64,000 nt of DNA from Pseudomonas sp. ok272 (GCF_900109995.1 NZ_FOCB01000010.1:160660-224659); one strand, 5' to 3'; positions 25,688 to 35,257 are shown, counted from the first letter of the stretch. Program-made: numbers and translations. The notes: generated by a model from the sequence alone, not told the origin.

Positions 25688-26434
25688 ATGAATTACAACT
25701 GGGACTGGGGCGTGTTCTTCAAGTCTACCGGCGTGGGCAGCGAGACCTATCTCGACTGGTACCTCTCCGGGCTTGGCTGGACCATTGCCATCGCCATCGT
25801 GGCCTGGATCATCGCGCTGCTGCTGGGCTCGATCCTGGGTGTCATGCGCACCGTGCCGAATCGCATCGTATCGGGGATCGCCACCTGCTACGTCGAACTC
25901 TTTCGTAACGTACCCCTGCTGGTGCAGCTATTCATCTGGTACTTCCTGGTGCCCGACCTGCTGCCGCAAAACCTGCAGGACTGGTACAAGCAAGACCTGA
26001 ACCCGACCACCTCGGCCTACCTGAGCGTCGTCGTGTGCCTGGGCCTGTTCACCGCCGCCCGGGTGTGCGAGCAAGTGCGCACCGGTATCCAGGCGCTGCC
26101 CCGTGGCCAGGAAGCCGCCGCCCGCGCCATGGGCTTCAAGCTGCCGCAGATCTACTGGAACGTGCTGCTGCCCCAGGCCTACCGCATCATCATTCCGCCG
26201 CTTACCTCGGAATTCCTCAACGTCTTCAAGAACTCGTCCGTGGCGTCCTTGATCGGCCTGATGGAGCTGCTCGCGCAGACCAAGCAGACCGCCGAGTTCT
26301 CCGCCAACCTGTTCGAAGCCTTCACCCTGGCCACCCTGATCTACTTCACCCTGAACATGAGCCTGATGCTCCTGATGCGCATGGTGGAGAAGAAAGTCTC
26401 CGTCCCGGGCCTGATCTCCGTGGGGGGTAAATAA
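25688..26434 (+). CDS. aatQ: Glutamate/aspartate ABC transporter, permease AatQ
   Basis: Inner-membrane permease of the acidic amino-acid importer, 248 residues of the HisMQ type. The EAA loop is visible (GQEAAARAMGFKLPQIYWNVLLPQAYRIIIPPL), with about five membrane helices. It is preceded by a GAGGGGAGA ribosome site. Its TAA overlaps the aatM start by one base. Confidence 0.93.
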   Translation: MNYNWDWGVFFKSTGVGSETYLDWYLSGLGWTIAIAIVAWIIALLLGSILGVMRTVPNRIVSGIATCYVELFRNVPLLVQLFIWYFLVPDLLPQNLQDWYKQDLNPTTSAYLSVVVCLGLFTAARVCEQVRTGIQALPRGQEAAARAMGFKLPQIYWNVLLPQAYRIIIPPLTSEFLNVFKNSSVASLIGLMELLAQTKQTAEFSANLFEAFTLATLIYFTLNMSLMLLMRMVEKKVSVPGLISVGGK

Positions 26435-27105
26435 TGGACTTCGATTTCAGTGGCATCGTCCCGGCCATTCCCGGTTTGTGGAACGGCATGGTGACCACCC
26501 TCCAACTGATGGTCCTGGGCGTCGTCGGCGGGATCATCATCGGTACGATCCTGGCGTTGATGCGCTTGTCCCACAGCAAGCTGCTGTCGAACATCGCGGG
26601 CGCCTACGTCAACTACTTCCGCTCGATCCCGCTGCTGCTGGTGATCACCTGGTTCTACCTGGCGGTGCCGTTCGTGCTGCGCTGGATCACCGGCGAAGAC
26701 ACCCCCATCGGCGCGTTCGCCTCCTGCATCGTGGCCTTCATGATGTTTGAAGCGGCGTACTTCTGCGAAATCGTGCGCGCCGGTGTGCAGTCGATTCCCA
26801 AGGGGCAGATGGCCGCTGCACAGGCCATGGGCATGACCTACGGGCAAACCATGCGCCTGATCATCCTGCCGCAAGCGTTCCGCAAGATGACCCCGCTGCT
26901 GTTGCAACAGAGCATCATCCTGTTCCAGGACACCTCCCTGGTCTACACCGTGGGCCTGGTGGATTTCCTCAACGCTTCGCGCGCCAGTGGCGACATCATT
27001 GGTCGCTCCAATGAGTTCCTGATCTTCGCAGGGCTCGTGTACTTCATCATCAGCTTTGCCGCCTCGCTGCTGGTCAAGCGTCTGCAAAAAAGGTTCGCCG
27101 TATGA
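26434..27105 (+). CDS. aatM: Glutamate/aspartate ABC transporter, permease AatM
   Basis: Second permease of the importer, 223 residues, HisMQ type. EAA loop GQMAAAQAMGMTYGQTMRLIILPQAFRKMTPLL. It is coupled to aatQ (shared A at 26434) and to aatP (4-bp overlap). It pairs with AatQ to form the channel driven by AatP. Confidence 0.93.
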   Translation: MDFDFSGIVPAIPGLWNGMVTTLQLMVLGVVGGIIIGTILALMRLSHSKLLSNIAGAYVNYFRSIPLLLVITWFYLAVPFVLRWITGEDTPIGAFASCIVAFMMFEAAYFCEIVRAGVQSIPKGQMAAAQAMGMTYGQTMRLIILPQAFRKMTPLLLQQSIILFQDTSLVYTVGLVDFLNASRASGDIIGRSNEFLIFAGLVYFIISFAASLLVKRLQKRFAV

Positions 27106-27836
27106 TCTCTATCAAGAACATCAGCAAGTGGTATGGGGACTTCCAGGTACTGACCGATTGCAGCGCCGAGGTCAAGAAAGGCGAAGTGATCGTGGTCTGC
27201 GGGCCTTCCGGCTCCGGCAAGTCGACACTGATCAAGTGCGTCAACGCCCTGGAACCGTTCCAGAAGGGTGACGTCGTGGTCGACGGCACCTCCATCGCCG
27301 ACCCGAAGACTAACCTGCCGAAACTGCGCTCGCGCGTTGGCATGGTGTTCCAGCACTTCGAACTGTTCCCGCACCTGACCATCACCGAGAACCTGACGAT
27401 CGCCCAGATCAAGGTCCTGGGGCGCAGCAAGGCAGAGGCCACCAAAAAGGGCCTGCAACTGCTCGAGCGTGTCGGTCTCTCGGCCCATGCCCACAAGCAC
27501 CCCGGCCAACTGTCCGGCGGCCAGCAACAGCGTGTGGCGATTGCCCGGGCATTGGCCATGGACCCGATCGTCATGCTGTTCGACGAACCGACCTCGGCGC
27601 TGGACCCGGAGATGGTCAACGAAGTGCTGGACGTGATGGTGCAACTGGCCCACGAAGGCATGACCATGATGTGCGTGACCCACGAAATGGGCTTCGCCCG
27701 CAAGGTCGCGGACCGGGTGATCTTCATGGACGCCGGCAAGATCATCGAAGACTGCCCGAAAGAAGAGTTCTTCGGTGACATCAGCGCCCGCTCCGAACGT
27801 GCCCAGCACTTCCTGGACAAGATCCTGCAGCACTAA
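27102..27836 (+). CDS. aatP: Glutamate/aspartate ABC transporter, ATPase AatP
   Basis: Cytoplasmic ATPase of 244 residues. Walker A GPSGSGKSTLIK, signature LSGGQQQRVAIA, Walker B VMLFDEPTSALDPE and switch histidine CVTHEMGFA are intact. ATG at 27102 overlaps the aatM stop. It is the last gene of the transporter unit before a REPIN and aauSR. Confidence 0.96.
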   Translation: MISIKNISKWYGDFQVLTDCSAEVKKGEVIVVCGPSGSGKSTLIKCVNALEPFQKGDVVVDGTSIADPKTNLPKLRSRVGMVFQHFELFPHLTITENLTIAQIKVLGRSKAEATKKGLQLLERVGLSAHAHKHPGQLSGGQQQRVAIARALAMDPIVMLFDEPTSALDPEMVNEVLDVMVQLAHEGMTMMCVTHEMGFARKVADRVIFMDAGKIIEDCPKEEFFGDISARSERAQHFLDKILQH

Positions 27837-27859
27837 GCCCCGACACCGCTCCCCCGCTT

Positions 27860-27951
27860 CTGTGGGAGCGGGCTTGCTCGCGAAGAGGCCCTCACATTCA
27901 ACAGTTGTGCAGGCCGAGACAGCGCTTTCGCGAGCAAGCCCGCTCCCACAG
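27860..27951. repeat. REPIN (GGGCTTGCTCGCGAA subfamily)
   Basis: Two REP units in inverted orientation, TGTGGGAGCGGGCTTGCTCG and its near-perfect complement, about 40 bp apart, between aatP and aauS. It can fold as a long hairpin. Confidence 0.92.
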
Positions 27952-28005
27952 GGGGATCGACGGTGGTCTGTTGATTTGTAAGGTGGTTGACCCAAGGCAT
28001 CTGTG

Positions 28006-29910
28006 ATGAAATGCGACCCCAATCTTTATCGCGCAGCGCCGCCATCACTTGCCGTGAAACCCCGCCTGATTCGCCATCTGTTCCTTCCGCCGCTGGTCAT
28101 CTTGTTGATGGTCGCCCTGGGCTTCCTTGGCTTCTGGCTCAGCGAGCACTACGGCATTCGCAGCCTGAGCGAAAGCGGACAACGCCAGTTGGAGCTCAAC
28201 GCTCGCGCGGTGGAAAGCGAAATCAGCAAATACACCTACCTGCCCAGCCTGCTGGAACTCGAATCGAGTGTTTCGCAGTTGCTGGACGACCCCACGCCGG
28301 AGCACCGGCAAACCGTCAATGACTACCTCGAAGGCCTGAACCGCCGTAGCCGCAGCCGGGCCATCTATGTGATGGACACCACCGGCCGGGTCCTGGCCAC
28401 CAGCAACTGGCGCGACGTCGACAGTTACCTGGGCGAAGACCTGTCGTTCCGTGCCTACTTCCAGAACGCCGTGCGCGGTCAGCCGGGGCGCTTCTATGGC
28501 ATTGGCAGCACCAACGGCGAGCCGGGCTACTACCTGGCCCATGGCCTGGAAGAGCAAGGCAAGATCATCGGTGTCGCCGTGGTCAAGGTCCGTCTGGAGT
28601 CCATGGAAGAACGCTGGCAGCGGGCGCGCCTGGAAGCCTTCGTCAGCGATGAGAACGGCATCATCATTCTGTCCAGCGACCCGGCGCGGCGGCTCAAGTC
28701 CGTGCGTCCCTTGAGCGAAGACACCAAGGAACGCCTGGCCCGCAGCCTTCAGTACTACTGGTTCCCGCTCAACGAGCTGGAGCCGCTGGCCCGCGAGCGC
28801 CTGGCCGAAGGTGTGGAGAAACTCACGTTCCCGGCCAACGTCGAAGTCGCGCAAGGCGACAACGAAGACATCAGCTACCTGTCCCAGACCCGGCCCCTGA
28901 GCGATACACCGTGGAACTTCACCCTGCTCACGCCGCTGCAAGACCTGCGGCGCGAGGCCATCAACCAGGGCATCCTGGTTGCCGTGGCCTTCGCCCTGCT
29001 GGCCTTCCTGCTGATTGCCTGGAACGAGCGGCGCAAGGTCATAGCCACGCGCCTGGCCGCTCGTGAAGCCCTGCAGGAAGCCAACAACCAGCTCGAACGC
29101 AAGATCGGCGAGCGCACCACCGACCTGCGGGCCAGCAATGACCGGCTCAAGGCGCAGATCCGCGAGCGACGCCAGGCCGAGGAAACCTTGCGGCGCGCCC
29201 AGGATGAACTGGTGCAGGCCGGCAAGCTGGCAGCCATCGGCCAGATGTCCACCAGCATCGCCCATGAACTGAACCAGCCACTGGCCGCCCTGCGCACCTT
29301 GTCCGGCAATACCGTGCGCTTCCTTGAGCGTGGCCAGTTGGACATCGCCAGCGCCAACCTGAAGACCATCAACGAATTGATCGACCGCATGGGGCGCATC
29401 ACCGCCAGCCTGCGCTCCTTCGCCCGGCGCGGCGATGACCACGGCCAGGCCAGCCTGGCCAAGGCCGTGGACGCCACCTTGCAACTGCTGGCCTCGCGAC
29501 TCGACGGCGCAGCGGTGCAGGTGCATGGTCAATTCATCGATGCGCAGGTGCAAATCGACCAGACCCGACTCGAACAGATCCTGGTCAACCTGATCGGCAA
29601 TGCGCTGGACGCCATGCACGCCCAGCCCACGCCCGAACTGTGGCTGGAGGGCGAGGCCAGCGACGGCAAGTACCGCCTGCGAGTGCGTGACAACGGTCAT
29701 GGCATCGACGCCCAGGCCCGCAAGCATCTGTTCGAACCGTTCTTCACCACCAAGCCTGGCGAACAAGGCCTGGGCCTTGGCCTGACGCTGTCCGCCAGCC
29801 TGGCCGCCGCAACGGGCGGTAGCCTGAGCGTCGAACACCCCGCCAGCGGTGGCACCGCTTTCGTCCTCGGTTTACCGCTGGTAAGCCCTCACCCTGCCGA
29901 GCCGATATGA
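28006..29910 (+). CDS. aauS: Sensor histidine kinase AauS
   Basis: Sensor of acidic amino acids that controls AauR; 634 residues, DctB type. One membrane helix lies near residues 22-45, then a large periplasmic sensor domain to about 320, a second helix (about 325-345) and a coiled coil (350-400). The dimerisation domain carries H420 in SIAHELNQPLAALR. The ATPase domain has N-box NLIGNALDAM and G boxes VRDNGHGID and GLGLGLTLS. A GTG 3 bp upstream is an alternative start. Its stop overlaps aauR. Confidence 0.92.
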   Translation: MKCDPNLYRAAPPSLAVKPRLIRHLFLPPLVILLMVALGFLGFWLSEHYGIRSLSESGQRQLELNARAVESEISKYTYLPSLLELESSVSQLLDDPTPEHRQTVNDYLEGLNRRSRSRAIYVMDTTGRVLATSNWRDVDSYLGEDLSFRAYFQNAVRGQPGRFYGIGSTNGEPGYYLAHGLEEQGKIIGVAVVKVRLESMEERWQRARLEAFVSDENGIIILSSDPARRLKSVRPLSEDTKERLARSLQYYWFPLNELEPLARERLAEGVEKLTFPANVEVAQGDNEDISYLSQTRPLSDTPWNFTLLTPLQDLRREAINQGILVAVAFALLAFLLIAWNERRKVIATRLAAREALQEANNQLERKIGERTTDLRASNDRLKAQIRERRQAEETLRRAQDELVQAGKLAAIGQMSTSIAHELNQPLAALRTLSGNTVRFLERGQLDIASANLKTINELIDRMGRITASLRSFARRGDDHGQASLAKAVDATLQLLASRLDGAAVQVHGQFIDAQVQIDQTRLEQILVNLIGNALDAMHAQPTPELWLEGEASDGKYRLRVRDNGHGIDAQARKHLFEPFFTTKPGEQGLGLGLTLSASLAAATGGSLSVEHPASGGTAFVLGLPLVSPHPAEPI

Positions 29911-31235
29911 ATAACGAACTCCATGTACTGATCGTCGAAGACGATCCCCATGTCCTGCTCGGCTGCCAGCAAGCGCTGACCCTGGAAGACATTCCCTGTG
30001 TGGGCGTGGGCAGCGCCGAGGAGGCCCTGGCCCAGGTGGGCGACAACTTTGCCGGGATCGTGATCAGCGACATTCGCCTGCCGGGCATCGATGGCCTGGA
30101 ACTGCTGGGGCGGCTCAAGGCCCGGGATCGCAGTCTGCCGGTGGTGTTGATCACCGGCCACGGCGACATCTCGATGGCCGTCGACGCCATGCAAAAAGGC
30201 GCCTACGACTTCATGGAGAAACCCTTCTCGCCGGAACGCCTGGTCGACGTCGCCCGCCGCGCTCTGGAACAACGCAGCCTGGCCCGCGAGGTCACCTCCC
30301 TGCGCCGGCAACTGGCCGAGCGCGATTCCCTGGAAGGCCGGATCATCGGCCGCTCGCCGGCCATGCAACACCTGCGCGAACTGATCGCCAACGTCGCCGA
30401 CACCTCGGCCAACGTGCTGATCGAAGGCGAGACCGGCACCGGCAAGGAACTGGTCGCCCGTTGCCTGCACGACTTCAGCCGCCGTCACGCCCAGCAGTTC
30501 GTGGCCCTGAACTGCGGCGGCCTGCCAGAGAACCTGTTCGAGAGCGAAATCTTCGGCCACGAGGCCAACGCCTTTACCGGTGCCGGCAAGCGCCGGATAG
30601 GCAAAATCGAACACGCCAACGGTGGCACGCTGTTCCTCGATGAGGTGGAAAGCATGCCCCTGCCCCTGCAGATCAAGCTGCTGCGGGTGTTGCAGGAGCG
30701 CACCCTGGAGCGACTCGGCTCGAACCAGAGCGTGGCGGTCGATTGCCGGGTGATCGCCGCCACCAAGTCCGACCTCGATGACCTGAGCCGCGCCGGCCAG
30801 TTCCGCAGCGACCTGTATTACCGCCTCAACGTGGTGACCCTGGAACTGCCACCGCTGCGCGAACGGCGCGAGGACATCCTGCAACTGTTCGAACACTTCC
30901 TGCAGCAGTCCTCACTGCGCTTTGACCGCAGCGTCCCCGAACTGGACAACCAGACCTTGTCGCACCTGATGAGCCACGACTGGCCCGGCAACGTGCGCGA
31001 ACTGCGCAACGTCGCCGAGCGCTTCGCCCTTGGCCTGCCGGCGTTCAAGAAATCCGGCAGCACCGGCGCCGCCCAGGGCCTGGGGTTTTCCGAAGCCGTG
31101 GAAGCCTTCGAGCGCAACCTGCTCAACGACGCCTTGCAGCGCAGCGGCGGCAACCTGAGCCAGGCCAGCCTGGAACTGGGCATGGCCAAGACCACGCTGT
31201 TCGACAAAGTGAAAAAGTACGGACTGAGCCACTAA
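29907..31235 (+). CDS. aauR: Sigma-54 response regulator AauR
   Basis: NtrC-family activator of 442 residues. The receiver domain has D55 in VISDIRLPG. The AAA+ domain (about 145-380) has Walker A GETGTGKE, the sigma-54 contact loop NAFTGA (the usual first glycine is asparagine, residue 221) and Walker B GGTLFLDEVE. The C-terminal Fis-type helix-turn-helix is at 400-442. It should activate the sigma-54 promoter and bind the TTCGG-N4-CCGAA boxes before aatJ. Its stop shares one base with the glpM start. Confidence 0.93.
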   Translation: MNNELHVLIVEDDPHVLLGCQQALTLEDIPCVGVGSAEEALAQVGDNFAGIVISDIRLPGIDGLELLGRLKARDRSLPVVLITGHGDISMAVDAMQKGAYDFMEKPFSPERLVDVARRALEQRSLAREVTSLRRQLAERDSLEGRIIGRSPAMQHLRELIANVADTSANVLIEGETGTGKELVARCLHDFSRRHAQQFVALNCGGLPENLFESEIFGHEANAFTGAGKRRIGKIEHANGGTLFLDEVESMPLPLQIKLLRVLQERTLERLGSNQSVAVDCRVIAATKSDLDDLSRAGQFRSDLYYRLNVVTLELPPLRERREDILQLFEHFLQQSSLRFDRSVPELDNQTLSHLMSHDWPGNVRELRNVAERFALGLPAFKKSGSTGAAQGLGFSEAVEAFERNLLNDALQRSGGNLSQASLELGMAKTTLFDKVKKYGLSH

Positions 31236-31573
31236 TGGACCTGATTCTCAAGGCAGCGCTGGGCGCGGCGGTGGTGGTGATCCTCGCCTTCCTCGCCAAG
31301 ACCAAGAACTACTACATCGCCGGCCTGGTGCCGCTGTTTCCGACCTTCGCCCTGATCGCCCACTACATCGTCGGCAAAGGCCGTTCGCTGGACGACCTGA
31401 AGACCACCATCGTGTTCGGCATGTGGTCGATCATTCCCTACTTCGTGTACCTGGCGACCTTGTACCTGATGGTCGACCGCATGCGACTGGAGGCTTCGCT
31501 GGCCGTCGCGGCAGTGGCCTGGATGATCGCGGCCACGGTGCTGGTCAGCGTCTGGGTACGCTTGCACGCGTAA
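31235..31573 (+). CDS. glpM: GlpM family membrane protein
   Basis: A 112-residue protein with four predicted membrane helices, matching the GlpM family named for its place beside glpD in P. aeruginosa (PA3585), where it influences alginate. Its biochemical role is unknown. Here the aat-aau locus separates it from glpD, and its start overlaps the aauR stop, so it is co-transcribed with aauSR. The downstream hydrolase and metR keep the PAO1 order. Confidence 0.88.
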   Translation: MDLILKAALGAAVVVILAFLAKTKNYYIAGLVPLFPTFALIAHYIVGKGRSLDDLKTTIVFGMWSIIPYFVYLATLYLMVDRMRLEASLAVAAVAWMIAATVLVSVWVRLHA

Positions 31574-31601
31574 GCCTCGCGCCTACGGGGACACCGTTTC
31601 G

Positions 31602-32621
31602 CTACAACACCCGTCCCGCCCCCACCGGGTCGATCTGCGCCCAGTGCGAGGTGTCTTCGCGGTGCTGGCGCAGGTAGGGCAACACCGCCGCCAACAGCGG
31701 TGCCTTGAACGCGTCCTGGAAACGATGGGCCAGGCCCGGAATCAACTTCAACTGGCTGCCCTGGATATGCGCGGCCAAATGAATGCCATGCATCATCGGC
31801 AACAACGGGTCGGCGGTGCCATGCACCACCAGGGTCGGCACCCGCAATTGATTGAGCATCGTCACTCGGCTGGGCTCGGCGAGGATGGCCATGATCTGGC
31901 GCTTCACCCCTTCAGGCTTGAACGCCCGGTCATAGGACTGCGCCGCCTGATCCAGCAACGCCTGGCGATCATCCGTCACCTGCGGACTGCCCAACGCCGC
32001 CAGCAAGTCCGCCTGCTGCTCCAGCGCCACCTCACGGTTCGGCGCACTGCGCCGTGACAACAACTGCACCAGCGCCGCACTGGGGGCCGGCAGCCCTTCG
32101 GCGCCGGAGCTGGTCATGATCAGCGTCAGGCTCTCGACCCGCTGCGGCGCCATCGCCGCCATGTGCTGGGCAATCATCCCGCCCATGCTCGCCCCCAGCA
32201 CGTGGAACTGCTCCACCTGCAGGGCGTCCATCAACCCCAGGCCATCCTCGGCCATGTCGGTCAAGGTGTACGGCGCCGCCACCGGCAAGCCGAGCTTGTA
32301 GCGCAACGCCTCGACGGTCAGGTTGGCGCTGGCCGGTCGCTGGCGCCAGGTCGATAGGCCGACATCGCGGTTGTCATAGCGAATCACCCGAAACCCCTGC
32401 TCGCACAAGGCCACGACCACCTCATCCGGCCAATGAATCAACTGCCCGCCCAGGCCCATGACCAACAGCAGCGCCGGATCGCCCACACGGCCGATGCTCT
32501 GGTACGCCAGGCTGACCTGCTCCAGATCGACGCGCTGGGTCGGTACCGTCACATCACATCGAGACGCCGCAAAAGACGACAGGCCGAACAGCAGTCCGAC
32601 CAGGAAAACACACACACGCAT
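31602..32621 (-). CDS. Secreted alpha/beta hydrolase
   Basis: A 339-residue alpha/beta hydrolase with a signal peptide (residues 1-19, VFLVGLLFGLSSFAAS). The nucleophile elbow GASMGGMIAQ, the aspartate in VVHGTADPLLP and the histidine in PGLAHRF form the catalytic triad. Substrate unknown; a lipid or small ester is likely for this family. ATG at 32621 was chosen because it gives the signal peptide. It corresponds to PA3586 and is divergent from metR. Confidence 0.88.
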   Translation of the reverse strand: MRVCVFLVGLLFGLSSFAASRCDVTVPTQRVDLEQVSLAYQSIGRVGDPALLLVMGLGGQLIHWPDEVVVALCEQGFRVIRYDNRDVGLSTWRQRPASANLTVEALRYKLGLPVAAPYTLTDMAEDGLGLMDALQVEQFHVLGASMGGMIAQHMAAMAPQRVESLTLIMTSSGAEGLPAPSAALVQLLSRRSAPNREVALEQQADLLAALGSPQVTDDRQALLDQAAQSYDRAFKPEGVKRQIMAILAEPSRVTMLNQLRVPTLVVHGTADPLLPMMHGIHLAAHIQGSQLKLIPGLAHRFQDAFKAPLLAAVLPYLRQHREDTSHWAQIDPVGAGRVL

Positions 32622-32925
32622 GAAAAACACCGAAACGCAGAACCCCAGTAGAGCGCGAGTCTGATGAAATTTGTACAAGCGCGCTGCCACAGTTGCGTGA
32701 CAGTTTGATGAAGATTGCCCAGCGGTCGTCTGGCAGACCGCGTGATCGTTCTTCGCGAGCGAGCTCGCGCCCACAGTGACCCAGGTCGCACACACGCACC
32801 CTGTCCAGCCCAAGCGCTGCTCGCGAAAGGCCAGGTCCCTTCGACATCCATATCGACAGCCACCCCATCATGAGACAAACTCACCCCTTTCGCGTTTAAC
32901 GCAAAGTTTACTCATGGAGGCCGCC
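32622..32925. other. Divergent promoter region, hydrolase / metR
   Basis: About 300 bp without a gene. It carries one decayed REP unit (32751-32776) and presumably the promoters of both genes. A MetR TGAA-N5-TTCA palindrome is not evident. Confidence 0.55.
32751..32776. repeat. Solitary REP unit
   Basis: CTTCGCGAGCGAGCTCGCGC plus CCACAG is a diverged single REP sequence without a partner. Confidence 0.65.
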
Positions 32926-33843
32926 GTGCTCGAAATCCGTCACCTCAAGACCCTGCACGCCCTGCGCGAAGCCGACAGCCTGGTCGAAGCGGCCGAACGC
33001 CTGCACCTGACCCAGTCCGCCCTGTCCCACCAGTTCAAGGAGCTGGAAGAACGCCTGGGCATGCAACTGTTCGTGCGCAAGACCAAACCCGTACGTTTCA
33101 CCAGCGCCGGCCTGCGCCTGCTGCAACTGGCTGACGCCGCCCTACCGCTACTGCGCGGCGCCGAGCGCGATATCGCCCGCCTGGCCGGGGGCACCGCCGG
33201 GCGGCTGCACATGGCCATCGAATGCCACAGCTGCTTCCAGTGGCTGATGCCGACCATCGACCAGTTCCGCGATGCCTGGCCGGAAGTCGAGCTGGACCTG
33301 GCCTCGGGTTTTTCCTTCGCCCCGCTGCCAGCCCTGGCCCGTGGCGACCTGGACCTGGTGGTGACGTCCGATCCGCTGGAACTGGCGGGGATCACCTACG
33401 TGCCGCTGTTCACCTACGAGGCGATGCTGGCAGTGGCCAATCAGCACCGGCTGGCCGGCAAGCCGTACATCGTCCCGGATGACCTGGCCAGCGAAACCCT
33501 GATCACCTACCCGGTGGAACGTGATCGCCTGGACATCTTCACCCGCTTCCTGGAGCCAGCCGACATCGAGCCGGCCCAAGTGCGGACCTCGGAGCTGACG
33601 GTGATGATGATGCAGCTGGTGGCCAGCGGTCGCGGCGTGTGCGGCATGCCCCATTGGGCCCTGCACGAATACAGCTCGCGGGGCTACGTGAAGGCCAAGC
33701 GCCTGGGCGAGAAAGGCCTGTTCGCCACGCTGTACGCCGGCATCCGCGCCGACATGCTCGACGCACCGTACATGCGCGACTTCCTGCTGACGGCCAAGGA
33801 CACTTCTTTCTCGACGCTGGATGGGGTCAGTGCCGTGCGCTGA
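32926..33843 (+). CDS. metR: LysR-type regulator MetR
   Basis: Activator of methionine synthesis genes that uses homocysteine as co-effector; 305 residues. N-terminal helix-turn-helix at about 18-40 (SLVEAAERLHLTQSALSHQF) followed by FVRKTKPVRFT, and the ligand domain with IECHSCFQWLMP, DLVVTSD and TYPVERDRLDIF all follow E. coli MetR. The GTG at 32926 is preferred over the ATG at 32914 because GGAGG lies 5 bp before it and it begins LEIRHLKTL like other MetR proteins. Confidence 0.95.
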   Translation: MLEIRHLKTLHALREADSLVEAAERLHLTQSALSHQFKELEERLGMQLFVRKTKPVRFTSAGLRLLQLADAALPLLRGAERDIARLAGGTAGRLHMAIECHSCFQWLMPTIDQFRDAWPEVELDLASGFSFAPLPALARGDLDLVVTSDPLELAGITYVPLFTYEAMLAVANQHRLAGKPYIVPDDLASETLITYPVERDRLDIFTRFLEPADIEPAQVRTSELTVMMMQLVASGRGVCGMPHWALHEYSSRGYVKAKRLGEKGLFATLYAGIRADMLDAPYMRDFLLTAKDTSFSTLDGVSAVR

Positions 33844-33862
33844 TCACATTGCCCCCAAAAAA

Positions 33863-33956
33863 CCTGTGGGAGCGGGCTTGCTCGCGAAAACGGACGCACA
33901 TTCAACATGGATGTTGACTGACACACCGCTTTCGCGAGCAAGCCCGCTCCCACAGG
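33863..33956. repeat. REPIN (GGGCTTGCTCGCGAA subfamily)
   Basis: CCTGTGGGAGCGGGCTTGCT and its complement flank a short centre holding CATTCAACATGGATGTTG. Same subfamily as the copy at 27860. Confidence 0.93.
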
Positions 33957-33981
33957 GTAGGTGGTGTGACAACAACCAGGC

Positions 33982-34620
33982 TCACACCACCCGCCGCTGC
34001 TCCAGCATCAAGCGCACGGCCAGCGCCGCCAGCACAAAGCCCATGAAGTAGCGCTGCACCGCCAGCCACAGCGGATTGTGCACGAACCAGGCGGCGATCC
34101 CGGCGGCGAACAGCGCGATCATCAGGTTGACCACAAAACTCACGCTGATCTGGGTCAGGCCCAGGGCGATGCTCTGGGCGAACACCGAGCCGTGTTCCGG
34201 GCTGATGAACTGCGGGAACACCGACAGGTAGAACACCGCGATCTTCGGGTTCAACGCGCTGGTGAGAAAGCCCATGAGCATCAGTTTGCGCGATGAGTCC
34301 GGCGCCAGTTGCTGGGCCTCGAACGGCGAGCGCGCGCCCGGCCGGACCGCTTGCCAGGCCATCCACAGCAAGTACAGGGCGCCCGCCCACTTCAGCGCCT
34401 CATACGCCATCGGCACCGCCAGGAACACCGCCGTCACGCCAATGGCCGCCGCCAGCATATGCACAAAAAACCCCGCCACCACCCCCAACAACGAGATCAC
34501 CCCGGCCTTGCGGCCCTGGCAGATCGAACGGGAGATCAGGTAGATCATGTTCGGTCCCGGCGTCAGTACCAACAGCAGACACGCGGCGGCGAAAACCAGC
34601 AGGTCGGGCAGGGCAATCAT
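33982..34620 (-). CDS. LysE family amino-acid exporter
   Basis: A 212-residue membrane protein of the LysE/RhtB efflux family with about six helices. The family N-terminus is visible: LTPGPNMIYLISRSICQGRKAGV. The exported substrate is unknown; relatives export homoserine, threonine or lysine. It is 24 bp after the NUDIX gene on the same strand, probably co-transcribed. Confidence 0.9.
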   Translation of the reverse strand: MIALPDLLVFAAACLLLVLTPGPNMIYLISRSICQGRKAGVISLLGVVAGFFVHMLAAAIGVTAVFLAVPMAYEALKWAGALYLLWMAWQAVRPGARSPFEAQQLAPDSSRKLMLMGFLTSALNPKIAVFYLSVFPQFISPEHGSVFAQSIALGLTQISVSFVVNLMIALFAAGIAAWFVHNPLWLAVQRYFMGFVLAALAVRLMLEQRRVV

Positions 34621-34644
34621 GGGGCGGTCCTTGTCAGTCGGCGA

Positions 34645-35067
34645 TCAGGCGGGAGTCTTCAGGGCATTGCGATAAAACGGCAGGATCAGGTCCCGCGTCA
34701 AGGGCGCCAGCACGATGCCCGGGACATTGTCGACCTCGACCCACAGCACTTCTTCGATCTCTGCCGCCGGGGTTACCGCCGCCTCGATATCCAGCAGGAA
34801 AATCTCGGCGTCCACCACATGCCCCGGCTCATTGGCCGCTGGCGCACTGAAGTGGCCCAGGTAGCGAGCGTCGTTGGTGTCGATCACCAGCCCCAACTCT
34901 TCCTCCAACTCGCGGGCCAGGGCCTGCACCGGTTGCTCATCGGGCTCGATCTTGCCGCCGGGCTGCATGAAGGCCAGGGTGCCCCGTTTGCGGACCAGCA
35001 GGGTGCGGCCGTCGGGACCGATCAACAGGGCGGCGGCGATGCGAATGATCTGAGGTGAAAGGGTCAT
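34645..35067 (-). CDS. NUDIX hydrolase
   Basis: A 140-residue nucleoside-diphosphate-linked hydrolase. The NUDIX box G-x5-E-x7-RE-x2-EE-x-G is complete from GGKIEPDEQ through RELEEELGL. Substrate cannot be told; its size and the AFMQPGGKIE segment resemble small general NUDIX proteins. ATG at 35067 starts the conserved sequence. Confidence 0.88.
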   Translation of the reverse strand: MTLSPQIIRIAAALLIGPDGRTLLVRKRGTLAFMQPGGKIEPDEQPVQALARELEEELGLVIDTNDARYLGHFSAPAANEPGHVVDAEIFLLDIEAAVTPAAEIEEVLWVEVDNVPGIVLAPLTRDLILPFYRNALKTPA

Positions 35068-35257
35068 GGGAAACCGGAGCCTTGAGTCAAAGACGCAAGG
35101 ATCCCATGGACGTGGGATCGCCGCCACTCATCGGGCACCAGGCCGAAAAGGAGAACCAGAGCTTTCGCACCCAATACGCGGAAATTTCCTATACGCGTAT
35201 TTGTTAGCTTGCTCGCCCGCTGTACAGCCCCCCTCCGCGCCACCAAAGAGAGCCCGC

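Noticed and set aside
28045..29838. Minus-strand frame of 597 codons opposite aauS
   Set aside because: Shadow of a clear kinase gene; low-complexity Gln/Val/Gly content and no recognisable domain.
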